NCBI GenBank assembly: GCA_024345305.1
Contig: BRON01000021.1
Span: 124,001 to 188,000 of the forward strand
DNA length: 64,000 bases
Direction of reading: 5' to 3'
Source: Mrakia gelida
Taxonomy: Eukaryota > Basidiomycota > Tremellomycetes > Cystofilobasidiales > Mrakiaceae
The position numbers were made by a program, and so were the translations under genes. This document shows, piece by piece, positions 44,935 to 55,730 of this stretch. Within the stretch, counting starts at the first letter, position 1. Each line of letters begins with the position of its first letter. The notes beneath the pieces are model-generated. The model was given only the letters and a program-made list of their open reading frames with translations. It was not told where the DNA came from and did no database searches.

Positions 44935-47900
44935 TTACCACTTCTTGACGTATTTGAGAGCGAAGAAGAGCGCGATTCGGTAGATGACGATGATGGAGAT
45001 AAGGATTCCCACTGCGAGAAGAGGAGGAGAAGGTTTGAGATCGGCGAGAAGAGGGAAGGAAAAGGGGGGGGGGGGGGGCGGGGAGAGAAAACGCACCCCA
45101 GTTTGCGTACGAGACGTCCGCGATCTCCAGATAAAGCAGCACGTCCCTTCCGGAGAGGAGGTTTCCACCGAGGGTCGAAGGGTAAGGGCAAGCAGCGTCC
45201 GAGCAGTCGAAGGTAAGTCCGTCGAGATCAGCTGTCGAAGGAGAGGAGAAGAGCAGACGTTCGAGGTCGGTTGAGGCTCGGAAAAAGAAGGACTGCAAGA
45301 AGGAGGAGGGAACTCACAGTTGGCGAGAAGCTCGAACGAATACTTCTGATAGTTCATGAAGTGGAAAGAGTAGTACCAGAATCGGGGAAGGTTTCGAGCT
45401 TTGAGGCTGAGGAAGGGGGGACAGAAGCGTCGAAGTTAGCTTTGATGCTCTCCGACGCGTTTCGAAGGCTCCTGGACTCACAAGTATCCTCCGACGCTCA
45501 TCCAGAACCCGTTAATGAAAGCAGCGATAGCGAGAGCGGCGATGAAGACAGGCAAGAGGGAAGCGACGAGGATGACTTGGGACTCGGCGGCGAAGATCGA
45601 TAGGAAGCTGAAGGTGAACAAGTCGGAAAGGATCAGCACGATCTCGGAAAGGTTTGACGAAGCAGTCTCGACATGGGTCGAGAGCATTTGTGGAGGGAGG
45701 AGAGGAGAACCGACGATGGAACTCACAGGATGCCTAAGAATCGGAAGGCTGCTCGTCCTCCTGGGTGAAGTCCGACGGCCCAGTACATAATGAGGACGAA
45801 GAATAGGGAGCAAACGAAGAGGAACGGGATGGTGACGACGGTGTTTGATAGGAGGAACGGGAGCGTGGAGTAGAGACCGTTCGCTCTCTCCTTTTTGAAG
45901 ACGGCACGTTCCTCGAGGACTGAGGAAAGAAAGAAGGAGGGAGAAGGAGTTCAGCGAACGAATCGACGAGGGAACGGAGAAAAGTGGAGATAGTGCTCAC
46001 ATCCTGGGATACCAGCGACGGACACTGTGGAGGGGGACGAAGGTCAGTCTCGGTTTGGAAGAGGAACAGAGGGAAGGAGAGCAAGGCGTGGGGTTGGGAA
46101 GAAGGACAGGACGAGAAAGACAGAGGCTACTACTCACTGAAAGCCAAGAAAGCAATGGCGTAGAAGTGAACGGAGAGTCGATCTGACGGAAGAAAATAAA
46201 GGATCAACATTGAATGCGTCAAAAAGTTGGAGTGGAGGCGAACCAGACCCACCGTTGATTCGACTGGCATCGTAGCCGATGTTGATCCAGATCACGGAAA
46301 TCATCACAGCCATGCCGACTAAAAAAGTAATGAACCGGTGAAGGAGTAAAAGGTCAGCGACGGTCGAGAAGAAGGGGAAAGAAGCGACGTCCCGCTCAAG
46401 CTCGAAGGAACTCTGTAGCAAGACCTTCTTCGCCCTCCTCTTCTGTTGTTTCAGATCAACAACCAAACTCACCATACATTCCCGCTCGGATTCCGTAAGA
46501 GAGGAGGTTCCTGGAAGCAAAATCGCAAGGCAAGGAAATCAAACGTCAGTCGAGGAAAGGAAACGACGCGTCTTCGTCAAAGGAAGACCCGAAAAGCTCA
46601 CCTCGCGTAGTTCTTGGCAGCCCTTTCAGACAGCACGTAGGTGTTACCCCACAAGCTCTCGAGCTTTCCTCCCTTTCCCTCCTGGTTCTCGTGCTCGAGC
46701 ATGACGGCGTGGACGTTCTTGTCTGGGAGAACGCTCGACTCGGTAGACTCGGCGAAGGGAAGGGTAGAGAGGTAGAACGACCGAAGAGCCTCAGCGGTTG
46801 TGCGAATGTCGGCCTTATCGTTGGAGGAGGAAGAGGACTCGGCTACGGCGTTGGCAGGGGAGGAGGCGAAGTCGGTGTTGAGCAGGTCCATTACGGAATC
46901 GGTCCTGCGAGGGACGAGGGGAGGAGAGACCAAATCATCAGCAGAAGGTTCGGGAGTCGAAGTGAAGATAGAAGGAAATGGAATGACGGGTTGACCTGAG
47001 CAATGGCGAGACGAAGAGAGAAACGAGTCGGAGTCGAGTCAGTCGAGTCGTCGAGAGAGAACGAAGCGAAGAACAGAGGTCGACTCACAAACTTGCCGAC
47101 GGGTTTCCCAAATCCAGCCAGGAAGCCATCTAGGTTGTCCATGGGACCGTTGTAGCAGATTTGGCCTCCAGTGAGAAGGAGAAGGTCGGTAAATTGTTTA
47201 CAGGTCTCCAGCGAAGGTTGGTGAATCGACGCGACGATGATGATCCCTTCCTCCCTCGCGACTCGTCGAACGGCGAACATGACCTCCCGAGCAGATGTGG
47301 AGTCGAGCTAAGAAAGTCAAAGAAGGAGGTCAGTGATTCGAACACGAGGGAGAGGTGAGCCGAGAGAAGGACGAACGCCTGAGGTTGGCTCGTCGAGGAA
47401 GAGAACTCGACTGGGCAGCGGAAAAGGAAGCAGCGAGGTCAGTGCGGTTGGGCTCGAACACAAGGATGGAGAGAGAGGATGTGTTAGTGACTCACGGGAA
47501 AGCAACGAGCGAGCATGCGACAGAGACTCTTCGTTTCTGACCTCCTGAAATTCCTCTCTGAATGGGGGTTCCGATTCGAGTCTCAGCACAACTCGCCAGA
47601 CCGAGGAGATCAATGATCCTGTTGACTCGTTGGGCGACAAAGTCCTTGGAAGCTTTGGGAAGGGAGAGTCGAAGGGAGTAGGAGATGGTCTCTCGAACCG
47701 ATAGAACTCCGAGCAACGCGTCTTCCTGTTCGACGAACGATCTGCGAAAGCGAGAGAACTCGAATCAACTCTGAGCTCCATACCAGACAGTACAGCATCG
47801 AGCTAGAGACTCACGAGATCTTGAGCATGTCCTTGGGACTGAGAGGGCTTCCGTTCAGGCTCATGGATCCACCGGAGGCGAAGGTCTTCCTCGTCGACAT

Positions 47901-48318
47901 CAGATCGAGGAGAGTCGATTTACCTGAGAAGGAGAACGTTCGAATGAGCTTTGGACGTTTCTGTTGCTTCGGAGAGGACGAAGAAGAAGGACTCACCAGC
48001 TCCAGAAGGGCCCATGATGGCTGGAAAAAAGGAAGAGAGAAAGAAGAGATCAAGATTAGCTTCGGCTCGAGAGCGAACTTTGTCGCTGCTGAAACTGAAC
48101 CTACCGAGCAGCTCTCCAGCCTTGACCTTGGCTGAAACGTCGTTGATGAGCTTCTTCTCTCCCGTCTTAGTCTTGATGGTGTAGGAGATGTGGGAGAAGG
48201 AGATGGAGGATCCGGTGAAGCTGGAAGATGGAGGGTGGGTGTTGTCAAGGTGAGCGGTTTGGGAAGAAGAGACGGCTTCTCGCAGAGGGATCTCGTGAGA
48301 ATCAGACTGGGTGGACAT
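44935..48318 (-). CDS. ABCG (White/PDR-like) half-transporter
   Basis: ATG at 48318; stop TAA at 44937-44935. At least 15 exons can be placed. 48318-48105 reads MSTQSDSHEIPLREAVSSSQ to AKVKAGELLG. 48020-47997 with 47923-47815 makes the Walker A GPSGAGKSTLLDLMSTRK. 47741-47496 contains RGISGGQKRRVSVACSL (signature). 47410-47377 reads RVLFLDEPTSG (Walker B, reverse order typical of ABCG). 47307-47089 has IHQPSLETCKQF (H-loop). An 8-nt exon (46995-46988) and 46904-46602 form the linker. Transmembrane exons follow: MAVMISVIWINIGY, the EERAVFKKERANGLYSTLPF loop, FLFVCSLFFVLIMYWAVGL, LPVFIAALAIAAFINGFWMS and a Cys-rich extracellular loop before VGILISIIVIYRIALFFALK. One NBD plus one TMD, so it should dimerise in a membrane and export lipids or xenobiotics. 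No defect seen. Confidence 0.9.
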
Positions 48319-48690
48319 TGGCGAGAGAGTGTATGGGTGGATGGGTACGAAGGAGGAAGGCTGTTGGATCGAGGGGTGAAGGTAGTGGGTGGAGGAAGAA
48401 GGAAGAAGAAACGAGAGAAGGGGAGGCGGGAGGTGAGCTCGAGGTTCAAAATCAGGTTCCGTCCTTTCTTTCCCTGTCGTTGTCGAACTCACTGTGGGAT
48501 GGGCAGAGTTGTAAGAGATAAGAGAGAAGGATTTGGTTGTTGTAGTTGGAGCTATCTTCACCTGTCGTCGAAACTTCTTTTGAAGGAAGGAGAGCGAATG
48601 AAAGCAGAAGCCGCGACATGTCTCCAAATCTTGGAGGGTTTCCTTGGCTTTGATCCCTCAAACACGGTGAAGACGGGGAGTGGAATTTCA
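48319..48690 (-). promoter_or_regulatory. ABCG gene 5' leader and upstream region
   Basis: Minus-strand leader with an intron-like section (acceptor region near 48440, donor near 48490). Its copy precedes the truncated ABCG fragment at 38324-38620. An E-type LTR lies immediately upstream, so a mobile element forms the distal promoter region. Confidence 0.45.
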
Positions 48691-49012
48691 TGTTGAGAAG
48701 TGCGTCATTGAGACGAGCCGCGTCGAGTCGTTTGTAGCACCTTCTCTCTTCTACATAGTTCTAGTAGTTTCTCCGTAGGTAGCTTAATCATCTTTTGTAA
48801 TAGTAGATACGTCATAGGTGCTGTGGAGGGTTCTCGTAGATTATATAAGGAGGGCTCGCACTGAGAGGAGGAGGTTCTTCACTTGTACTGAAGACCATCC
48901 TCCTCCAGGTGAGTTCTACCGTCTCTCGCTACTATATCTCGTTTATATATCACTTGTACTGAAGATCATCCTACTCCAGATCATCCTCCTCCAGAGCCGA
49001 CACCTCACAACA
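48691..49012 (+). mobile_element. solo LTR-like element, type E
   Basis: TGTTGAGAAGTG ... CTCACAACA, 322 bp. It aligns with 15432-15738 in overall layout: TATA box ttatataagg at 48841-48850, and repeats beginning CACTTGTACTGAAGA at 48880-48908 and 48951-48979. The first repeat ends in CAG directly before GTGAGT. A third short repeat of the pyrimidine part (48980-48994) follows. No target duplication seen. Confidence 0.6.
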
Positions 49013-49098
49013 TCTTTGACGTCTGATGGGTCGTCAAGCTAGATCCAACTTGCTTTCCCAGCTAACATACGTCTGTTTACTGCTTCCTGTCGCGCGAA

Positions 49099-49228
49099 CA
49101 GCCAATCCACTAGAGTACTGCTTGCCAAAAAGGAGGCTGACCTCCAAGACCTCGCCGCAGACCTGAAGACACTAGAGCTACAACTCAGGGCCAAGGAGTC
49201 AGCCTTACGAGCACAGCAAAGAAGGTGA
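49099..49228 (+). pseudogene. coiled-coil exon fragment
   Basis: Between an acceptor (cgcgaacag) and a GTGAGC donor, one frame codes AKKEADLQDLAADLKTLELQ and then LRAKESALRAQQRR, a heptad-like coiled coil. The intron that follows carries GACGCGTC at 49277. No other exons could be linked. Family unknown. Confidence 0.35.
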
Positions 49229-50220
49229 GCACGGACAGACAGCCCTTGGTCTGAAGATCACTCAAAGAGTCCGATTGACGCGTCCTCCAAATCTTTCAAC
49301 AGACTTCGTGCCACTCTCTCACCGTCGCCAGAGCTGTGATGAGTTGACCAGAGGGCAACCGCTGCTTCGAAAAGCTCGAGCACGCTGAGGTCAAGGAGTA
49401 GGTGACGTGTGACGTCTCAGCTTTTCATCCTGTTTTGCGTTTCGCTTCCTTTCATCTATTCCATTTGTTTCTTTCTCCAGCGACACTTGCCTTTCCCTCT
49501 CACTATCTACCACTCACCTTTTCATCCTCTTCGTGCATCGCTTCCTCTCATCCGTTTCATCTGTTCTCTTCCTTTTCGTACACTTTCCTTTTACTCCTAC
49601 AACACTCTCCTTCATCGCACGACCTCTCCGCGCCGCCTTTCCATTCCGCTTCGATCAGAGAGAGCCGTTCTCGAGCTAGCTCTCGGAGCTTTCCCGAGCC
49701 ACACAGCCATCTGCGTCTTTACGCTTGGAACGGAATGAGGATGACGTTCCGGAGCCGATCGAGGGGGACATCGGAGGACCCAATTCTCGGAAGTGGTGTT
49801 GGAAAAGACGGCCAGCAGCGTCGGAAGGGAGACTGTACAGATGTTCGCGGAGTCCGACGAAAGTCAGATGCTGGTTGGAGGTTTTGCTGGGTGAAACAGA
49901 AGAGGATGAGGACGAGTAGTGGAGAGGGAGGAGGACGAGACGAGGACACTTTGACTTCATGAAGCTCCAGAAGCTCGAGGTGCCTACCCTTGATCAGTCC
50001 TCCGTCTGCGAATTCAACGCTCATGCTGGCCATCTCAGACCTTCTCAGACCACCTTGACCTTGTCTTTCTTTCCTCCCAGACCTGGTCCACAGATTCCAA
50101 AGTCTCAGCCGTCCCCTTCCGCTCCCTTAGCCCCGACCTGTCAGTTCCGTCGACCTCGCATGGCTCCCCATCCTTCCCTTCTCTCGCCAACCACATCCAC
50201 CCTCCCTTCTCCTTCCCTCC
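49229..50220. other. no confident gene
   Basis: A 193-codon plus-strand frame from 49959 is Pro/Ser-rich and runs in another frame over the start of the next relic. An Arg/Glu/Gly-rich stretch at 49740-49960 resembles the acidic-basic low-complexity tails seen elsewhere. No family resemblance. Confidence 0.35.
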
Positions 50221-52804
50221 ATGGCGTACGCTCTCATCCCTCTAGTCGACATGGATTCCTCGACCATCAATCCTCTCCCGAGACGACGGAAGCCTCAACC
50301 CAGCATCACTTCCTCCCTCAAACGATTCCTCCTCAGACTCTCCCTTCTCCTCCTCCTCGGTCATCTCCTTCTACGCCTGGACTCGGGGGATCCCATTTCT
50401 CAAGAAGCTGTCCCGACTTCATGACCCTCATTCGACCCACAAGGTTGGATCAACCGAGGTTCTACCAAAACACAGGTCGTCCGGTCGCTCTTTGGAAGGG
50501 AGGAGGAGGGATCGATCTATCGCGAGCTTCGACCTCGTAGCCAGCGTCTTCTTCAGAGATCGAGGGTGGAACGATTATCGATATGGTCGACACCAACGAC
50601 TCGCCGACCTCCAACAGTACTGAATCCACTACCAGCCGGTATCGTCCGGATTCCAGCGACGAGGATCGAGAATGGGAGAGGTTGTTCTCCCAAAAAGTCA
50701 TATCTCGTTTGAACGTCAACACTTCTAGTCGAAAGACGACTGTGAACCTTACTTTGCCTGGTAGAGTCGTGTGAGAAACTTCCAACCTTCGACTCTCTCC
50801 TGACTTCTAGCTAACACAGGACCCCTTTTTCTCTGATATCAGCTCAGCCCTGCGCAAAGGAACTTTCGGCACTTCCCTCCTCGCGACCTTTCACCTTGCT
50901 CCCTCTTCCCCGTCCTCCATCTCCCTCCTCCCTCTCAACCGAACCCACGTCCTTCAAACCCTCAACACGACCAACCCTCATCTCTTCTCTCGCTACCACG
51001 AAGACACCTATCCTCTCCCCTTCCCTTCCGTCGGAACGAAGCTCAGCGAACAAGACGAAACGACAAGTCCTTGGGAGAGTCGACTCGAAGGGAGTTAGTT
51101 CACCGATCAACCTGCTGAGATATATTACTCCGATCATGATGTACCGTGGGAGGGAAGAGTGGAGCCGGAGGAGGATGAGACGTCGAAGAGGATGATGGTT
51201 CGGATCACCTGGAAGGCTGGGAAGCGATGGAGAAGCAGACGAAATATATGGTGGTGTTGCGGTCGATGGTGACTCTTGCTCGGGACTTTGTGAGTGAATT
51301 CACTCCTATTAGGATAGGTTTAAGTCTTTTGCTGATGTAGGTCTCACCTCTCCGGCAGCCTACCTACTCGCTCGCCAAGTTCAAGAAGAAGCAGAATATG
51401 CTGAGGAACAGCGAGGTGAGCTCGAATCGCGTCTCTCTGCCTCTCTTCCTTCTTCATTGCTCGAGTCCTCGCTTCGTACTACCGCTCTGCCAATCCTGTT
51501 CATTTGGCCTAGGTACGGTGCTGGAGAGGTCTAACCGACTGGCAAAGCTGTCGTCGCAGCTTCAGGAGGAACGGTCACTTCGAGAATCTCCTCGCAATGG
51601 GATCGCTGGAGGACGTTGCCGAGTCGGAGAATCTGGCCCAGGAGGAGATCTTTAGGAGAGAACCGAAGGGTTGGAGGTACTCTCCTTGTATCCTCGCGAA
51701 CTACGGTACTGTAGGAATGAGGGAGTATCTCGAGTTGCCGAAGAAGTCGACGCGTGAGCCCTCCTGTTCTACTCATCTATCTAGATTTCGCTGTTGAGGA
51801 TGGGTGCAGGTTGAGCTAACGCGTCGTTCCTCGACTCTTTTTAGCAGCTGAGGATATCCTTCCCGATTTCTCGTTCGACTGGCACCTCAGGTTTGCGACC
51901 ACTTCTCCGCTGAAACTCAATCTGGTTAGTTCGTTTCTTTCGACGCGATGTTTCATCCTCGTGGTACCTTTCCCTGACCTGATCTCCTCTTTGACTTGGC
52001 CAACAGGCTTCATAGTATCTCGACGACGGATACGATTTCCCTCACACCTATATTTCGGACAAAGAATACGATATGGCATCCTTGCAAGACGACGCGGAGT
52101 TTCGAAGTCCGTCTCTTTCCTTTCCTGCGTCTTTCCTTTCGAAGACCCCGGCTCATTCCATTTCCATATTGGTACTCCTCTACTCAGACGCTGTCATAGG
52201 ACATCCCTTTGATCCCACCTCTCGACCCATCCTTCGATTCCTCCTCCAACATCTTTCCAACTTTTTCTTCTATGCGTCTATCCTCCTCTTCTTTCTCGAC
52301 GCGTCCCTTCTCTACTTTCAAATCTGACCGTTCCCTTCTTTCTCCCCCCCTCCCATAACAGACCATCGTTCTCGCCTACCTCACCTTCCTCTACGTCCCC
52401 TCCCTCCCCGATCTCATCTCAGCCGCTCCTCCCTTTAACACCTCCCTCACGCCCGCATATCTCTCCCTCACCCACCAATCGTTCACCTCCACCTCCCTCA
52501 TCCGCTTCATCAGACCAATTTACCACACCCCTAACTTCTTCGTCTTCCTCGCTCAAGCTGTTCTCAACCATCGCTCAAGAACCTTCGGAGGATGCCTCAA
52601 AGTCGTCGCATTCCTCGACTTCGAATTAGAGGTCCTCGCGTCGCTTCCGATCGTGCTGTCATCGAAGTGGGGGAGGTGGGAGTTGATGGATCCTTGGAAC
52701 TTTACAAATTGCTAGAGGTGGTGATGAGGGGAGTGCTGGTGTAGCAGGCTTGGAAGTTGAGGAGGGTGAAGCAGGCGGAGGAAGAGGAGGAGGAGGGAGA
52801 GTGA
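50221..52804 (+). pseudogene. unidentified polytopic membrane protein, decayed
   Basis: C3-biased exons can be followed. ATG 50221 (MAYALIPLVDMDSST, then a hydrophobic FLLRLSLLLLLGHLLL). 50530-50770 ends RKTTVNLTLPGRVV at a donor, continued by ALRKGTFGTSLLATFHLAPS, a pairing that recalls the start of CLPTM1-like proteins. The block near 51600 reads GWRYSPCILANYGTVGM. From 52360 it reads VLAYLTFLYVPSLPDLI, VLNHRSRTFGG and SSKWGRWELMDP, with a stop at 52713-52715. The tail is recovered in another frame (QAWKLRRVKQAEEEEEE) after TAG 52742-52744 in place of Trp. The last 430 bases are homologous to 9086-9720 minus. Two or more breaks make it a pseudogene. The CLPTM1 link is only a suggestion. Confidence 0.45.
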
Positions 52805-52948
52805 TCTGCAGATGGGTTGGTAATTCTAGTCTTCTTTGAACTTTCTGCAACTCGGCCCTTCATTATCTGTCTGGAGCAGCTGTCAGTCCAACTTCGAAAG
52901 GAGGAAGGTCGGGAATCCTGCGCGAAGAGCAACTATATGAGTTCTTTT

Positions 52949-53005
52949 TGTTGAATATGTTGATTAATGCGTCGAGATTACTGTTCATATTTGCTTAGTA
53001 CTCCT
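52949..53005 (+). mobile_element. type B LTR, 5' fragment
   Basis: tgttgaatatgttgattaat and the next 35 bases match the start of type B LTRs at 55341 and 37908, then diverge. Confidence 0.75.
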
Positions 53006-53049
53006 TTTCCTGCCTTCGACTCGCCTCCTTGCTCGTCTCTCGTATGTTC

Positions 53050-53232
53050 TGTTGAAGGGAGCGACGCGAGGACGCCGTGTGCTCCATTTCTCACATAGCT
53101 TACTCCATAGTTTCACACGGCAGCTGTCGACTTTTTTTAAAAATCGCTTGTAGTATAATAGTTATCATCGTCTAGCGTAGGATGACAACTAACTTGCACA
53201 ACCCCAACTTCCCAGGACCGGAAATTTCAACA
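53050..53232 (+). mobile_element. solo LTR, type A
   Basis: 183 bp TGTTGAAGGG ... TTTCAACA with the type A landmarks. It contains a poly-T/A change in the middle, so it is older. Flanks TGTTC and GTCTC are not a duplication. Confidence 0.85.
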
Positions 53233-53469
53233 GTCTCGGTCGACCGAGCAGGGACGACCTACCGAGACCCTTCTCGAACCGACGCCTTCGAAGAGCAAGC
53301 TGCTGGGGCGTGAGCTAAGGGAGTCCCTCCGCAGCTCCCTATCTGACCCGATCGCTTATCTCCTCTCCTCTTCATCCTCCTTCACAGAGACAACGTCGGA
53401 TGTGAGCTCAATGAGGCTCCCTTCCCCTCCCTTCGCTGCCTTTCTTTTCCTGACTGTTTTTCCCGCGTT

Positions 53470-53735
53470 TGGCTCTTCATACGATCTACTCCTTCGAACC
53501 GAGTTTCGAACGAAGAGGATCGAGTTTACGAGCATTTGCTGATCGGCCCAGATGTCTTTAAAAAAGGACGAGTCAGCAAGGTCCAGGACTTGGCGAGGCT
53601 AAAGAAGTCGATGCTAAACATTACACACTCTTCCGAACCCAGATTTCCTAGTGAGAATGAGAAACGACAGGCTGTCGTTTTCTCTCCTGTTTCACCTCTC
53701 CGCTCAGGCCCTCCATCACAAAGAAGCCAGCCAGT
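53470..53735 (-). repeat. R repeat, long copy
   Basis: gagaaacgacaggctgtcgttttctc at about 53659-53683 with long conserved flanks on both sides: tcagcaaggtccaggacttg and aagaagtcgat to the left, ccctccatcacaaagaagcc to the right. It is the best template, with 18570-18810, for defining the family. Confidence 0.75.
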
Positions 53736-55290
53736 TGAACTTGCCCGGTCAGCCTTTGAACTTATCGATGGATCTGACGGAGGAGGAGTGGTTTGGGCAT
53801 GGTGAGTAGGATCTCGACCGTCCATGGGAGGGGCGGAGTTTCGTCGTCAGGTTCAAGGCCATCCCTCCTGCCCATGGAGTTTTCATGGAGGTGAGCCGTA
53901 CATTTCTTTTGTCTGCTTGAATGAAGGTTCTGACCTCATCTGTCTTTTCTTCGCTCAAAGTTGCCCGCTGGTTCGTCCTCTCTCTCGCGTCGTTCTTTCG
54001 CCCCTCATCGCTTATCCTCCCTTTCCTTTTTTCACTCACAGGTGGAACTTATCACGGTCGGCCCTTTCTTACCCAACGAATACCTCCCTCATCTAATAGC
54101 TCGCCCCCTTTCTGTCCTCCTCAGGTCAAGCTTCATCGATCTTGGGGAGGAGTAGATTTCGAACTTCTTTGGAGGCGACTGCCCTCCAGAGACTTGGATA
54201 AAGGTGACGGAGAGAAGATCGGGCGCTTTGAAGAGGACGGAGTTGGCGACGAAAGCAACGACGCCGACGGCGCATCCGATGAGAAGCTCGAGGGCGATGA
54301 CGGGAGCGAGTCCTGATTCGAGAGGAGGGAAGATAGGAGGAGAAGTTCAGCTCGATCTCATGCCGCTTCGAGTGCGAGGCGAAGCAGAAGAGCTGACTAG
54401 TCGCGTCGTTCTGTACAGCGCGACCTTCCATCTCCTCGTCCTCAGGCTCAATCACTTCGATCGCCCTCTGTTCACCTCCTGGATACTTAGGTGAATCTTC
54501 TCTGCCCCTCGTCAACGAAGGAGCTGTGTCCAATCAAACCTCTTTCTTCTCTTAAAAGTCAGATCAGAACTGACGTTTTTCCTTGCTTTCGTCCGGCCTC
54601 CCTTTTTACGAAAGCGAGCTCTCCAGACTCAAGTCCTACCTCACGAGCAGCTTCATCTGCGACGCCCGTAGGGCCCGATTGCTCTCTGAGAAGCAGCTCA
54701 ACGCTCATCGAGATAAACCTTTTGGATGCGAGGGTTGGATGCGAGGGAGGAGGAGGTCACGTCGGGTTGATTGCTTTGATTGCTGTTTCTCTTTGTGAGC
54801 CCGATGTCTCGAGCTTCTCGATGGCGAAGCACTCCACTGATACCTTTCGTCTTCTTCAACTTCGTTTGCCACGTCGACAGTCTCCTTCTCTTCTCGTCCG
54901 CGAAGCTCGAGAGCGTTGTTGGCGAGACGACCCGATTTGCCAAACTGGTACGACTTCCGAGCGAAAGCAGAAACGGGGTGTCCCTCTGCTGCTGATTCCA
55001 TCTTCTATCCTTCTCAATCCATCTCTATCTTCTCTGTAACGCCCCTCGTCTTTAGCATATCAGAGTTCTCGAAACTTTTATCTCGGTAAGTGTCCGAAGC
55101 AGAACCAACCCAGCTCGACCCCGTCGTCGTGCTCTTTTCTGACCTTCGTTCCTCTCTTTCTCAGCCTCGCAACTTTCATATCCGAGCTCGAACACCTGTG
55201 AGTCTATCGCTGCTTCACGAGCAGACTGGACCGCCTCATCTGACCACATTCGCATTTTTCCTTCTAACTTACAACGTTCTCCTGATACAT
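53736..55290. other. exon-like fragments, unidentified
   Basis: On minus, 54190-54320 codes a hydrophobic segment (APVIALELLIGCAVGVVAFV, then FKAPDLLS). On plus, 54600-54730 (SRLKSYLTSSFICDARRARL) and 54810-55000 (STPLIPFVFFNFVCHVDSLL) show good codon bias. They may be pieces of one or two membrane-protein genes but cannot be joined or named. Confidence 0.3.
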
Positions 55291-55294
55291 AAGG

Positions 55295-55335
55295 CATAAC
55301 GAAGAGGGAAAGGTAACGACAGCCTGTCGTTTGCC
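55295..55335 (+). repeat. R palindrome
   Basis: taacgacagcctgtcgttt near 55314-55332. A solo type B LTR is inserted eight bases further on. Confidence 0.6.
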
Positions 55336-55340
55336 ACATC

Positions 55341-55528
55341 TGTTGAATATGTTGATTAATGCGTCGAGATTACTGTTCATATTTGCTTAATACTCTTCAT
55401 CGCCTCCACGTTTCACTTCCACGTAGTTACACGTCGCTCTTTCTTTCGACCTCAAGAACTTTCGTCTTCGTAGCTTAAGTTGACAATAACTTGCACAACC
55501 TAACTTCCCAGGACCGGAAGTTTCAACA
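55341..55528 (+). mobile_element. solo LTR, type B
   Basis: 188 bp TGTTGAATATG ... TTTCAACA with perfect 5-bp duplication ACATC (55336-55340 and 55529-55533). Nearly identical to the 5' LTR at 37719-37908. Confidence 0.95.
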
Positions 55529-55689
55529 ACATCTGTGGCTACCCATTCCGATTCATCTTCGATGATTCAGCCCCAACGATAGTGACCACGAGAGGCAGGA
55601 CGATCATTTCTGCTTAAGCCTAGAGCCAGTGACTCATGCAGTGAACATGTTCCTCCTACGTTCCAACTAAGAGATGTACTTCTAACGAC

Positions 55690-55730
55690 CGACTCGTACT
55701 TTTCGCAAAAGACAGCCTGTCGTTTGCATT
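55690..55730 (+). repeat. R palindrome
   Basis: caaaagacagcctgtcgtttgc at about 55706-55727. Flanks diverged. Confidence 0.55.

Noticed and set aside
49959..50540. 193-codon plus-strand frame
   Set aside because: Pro/Ser-rich with weaker codon bias than the overlapping frame starting at 50221, and no resemblance to any family.
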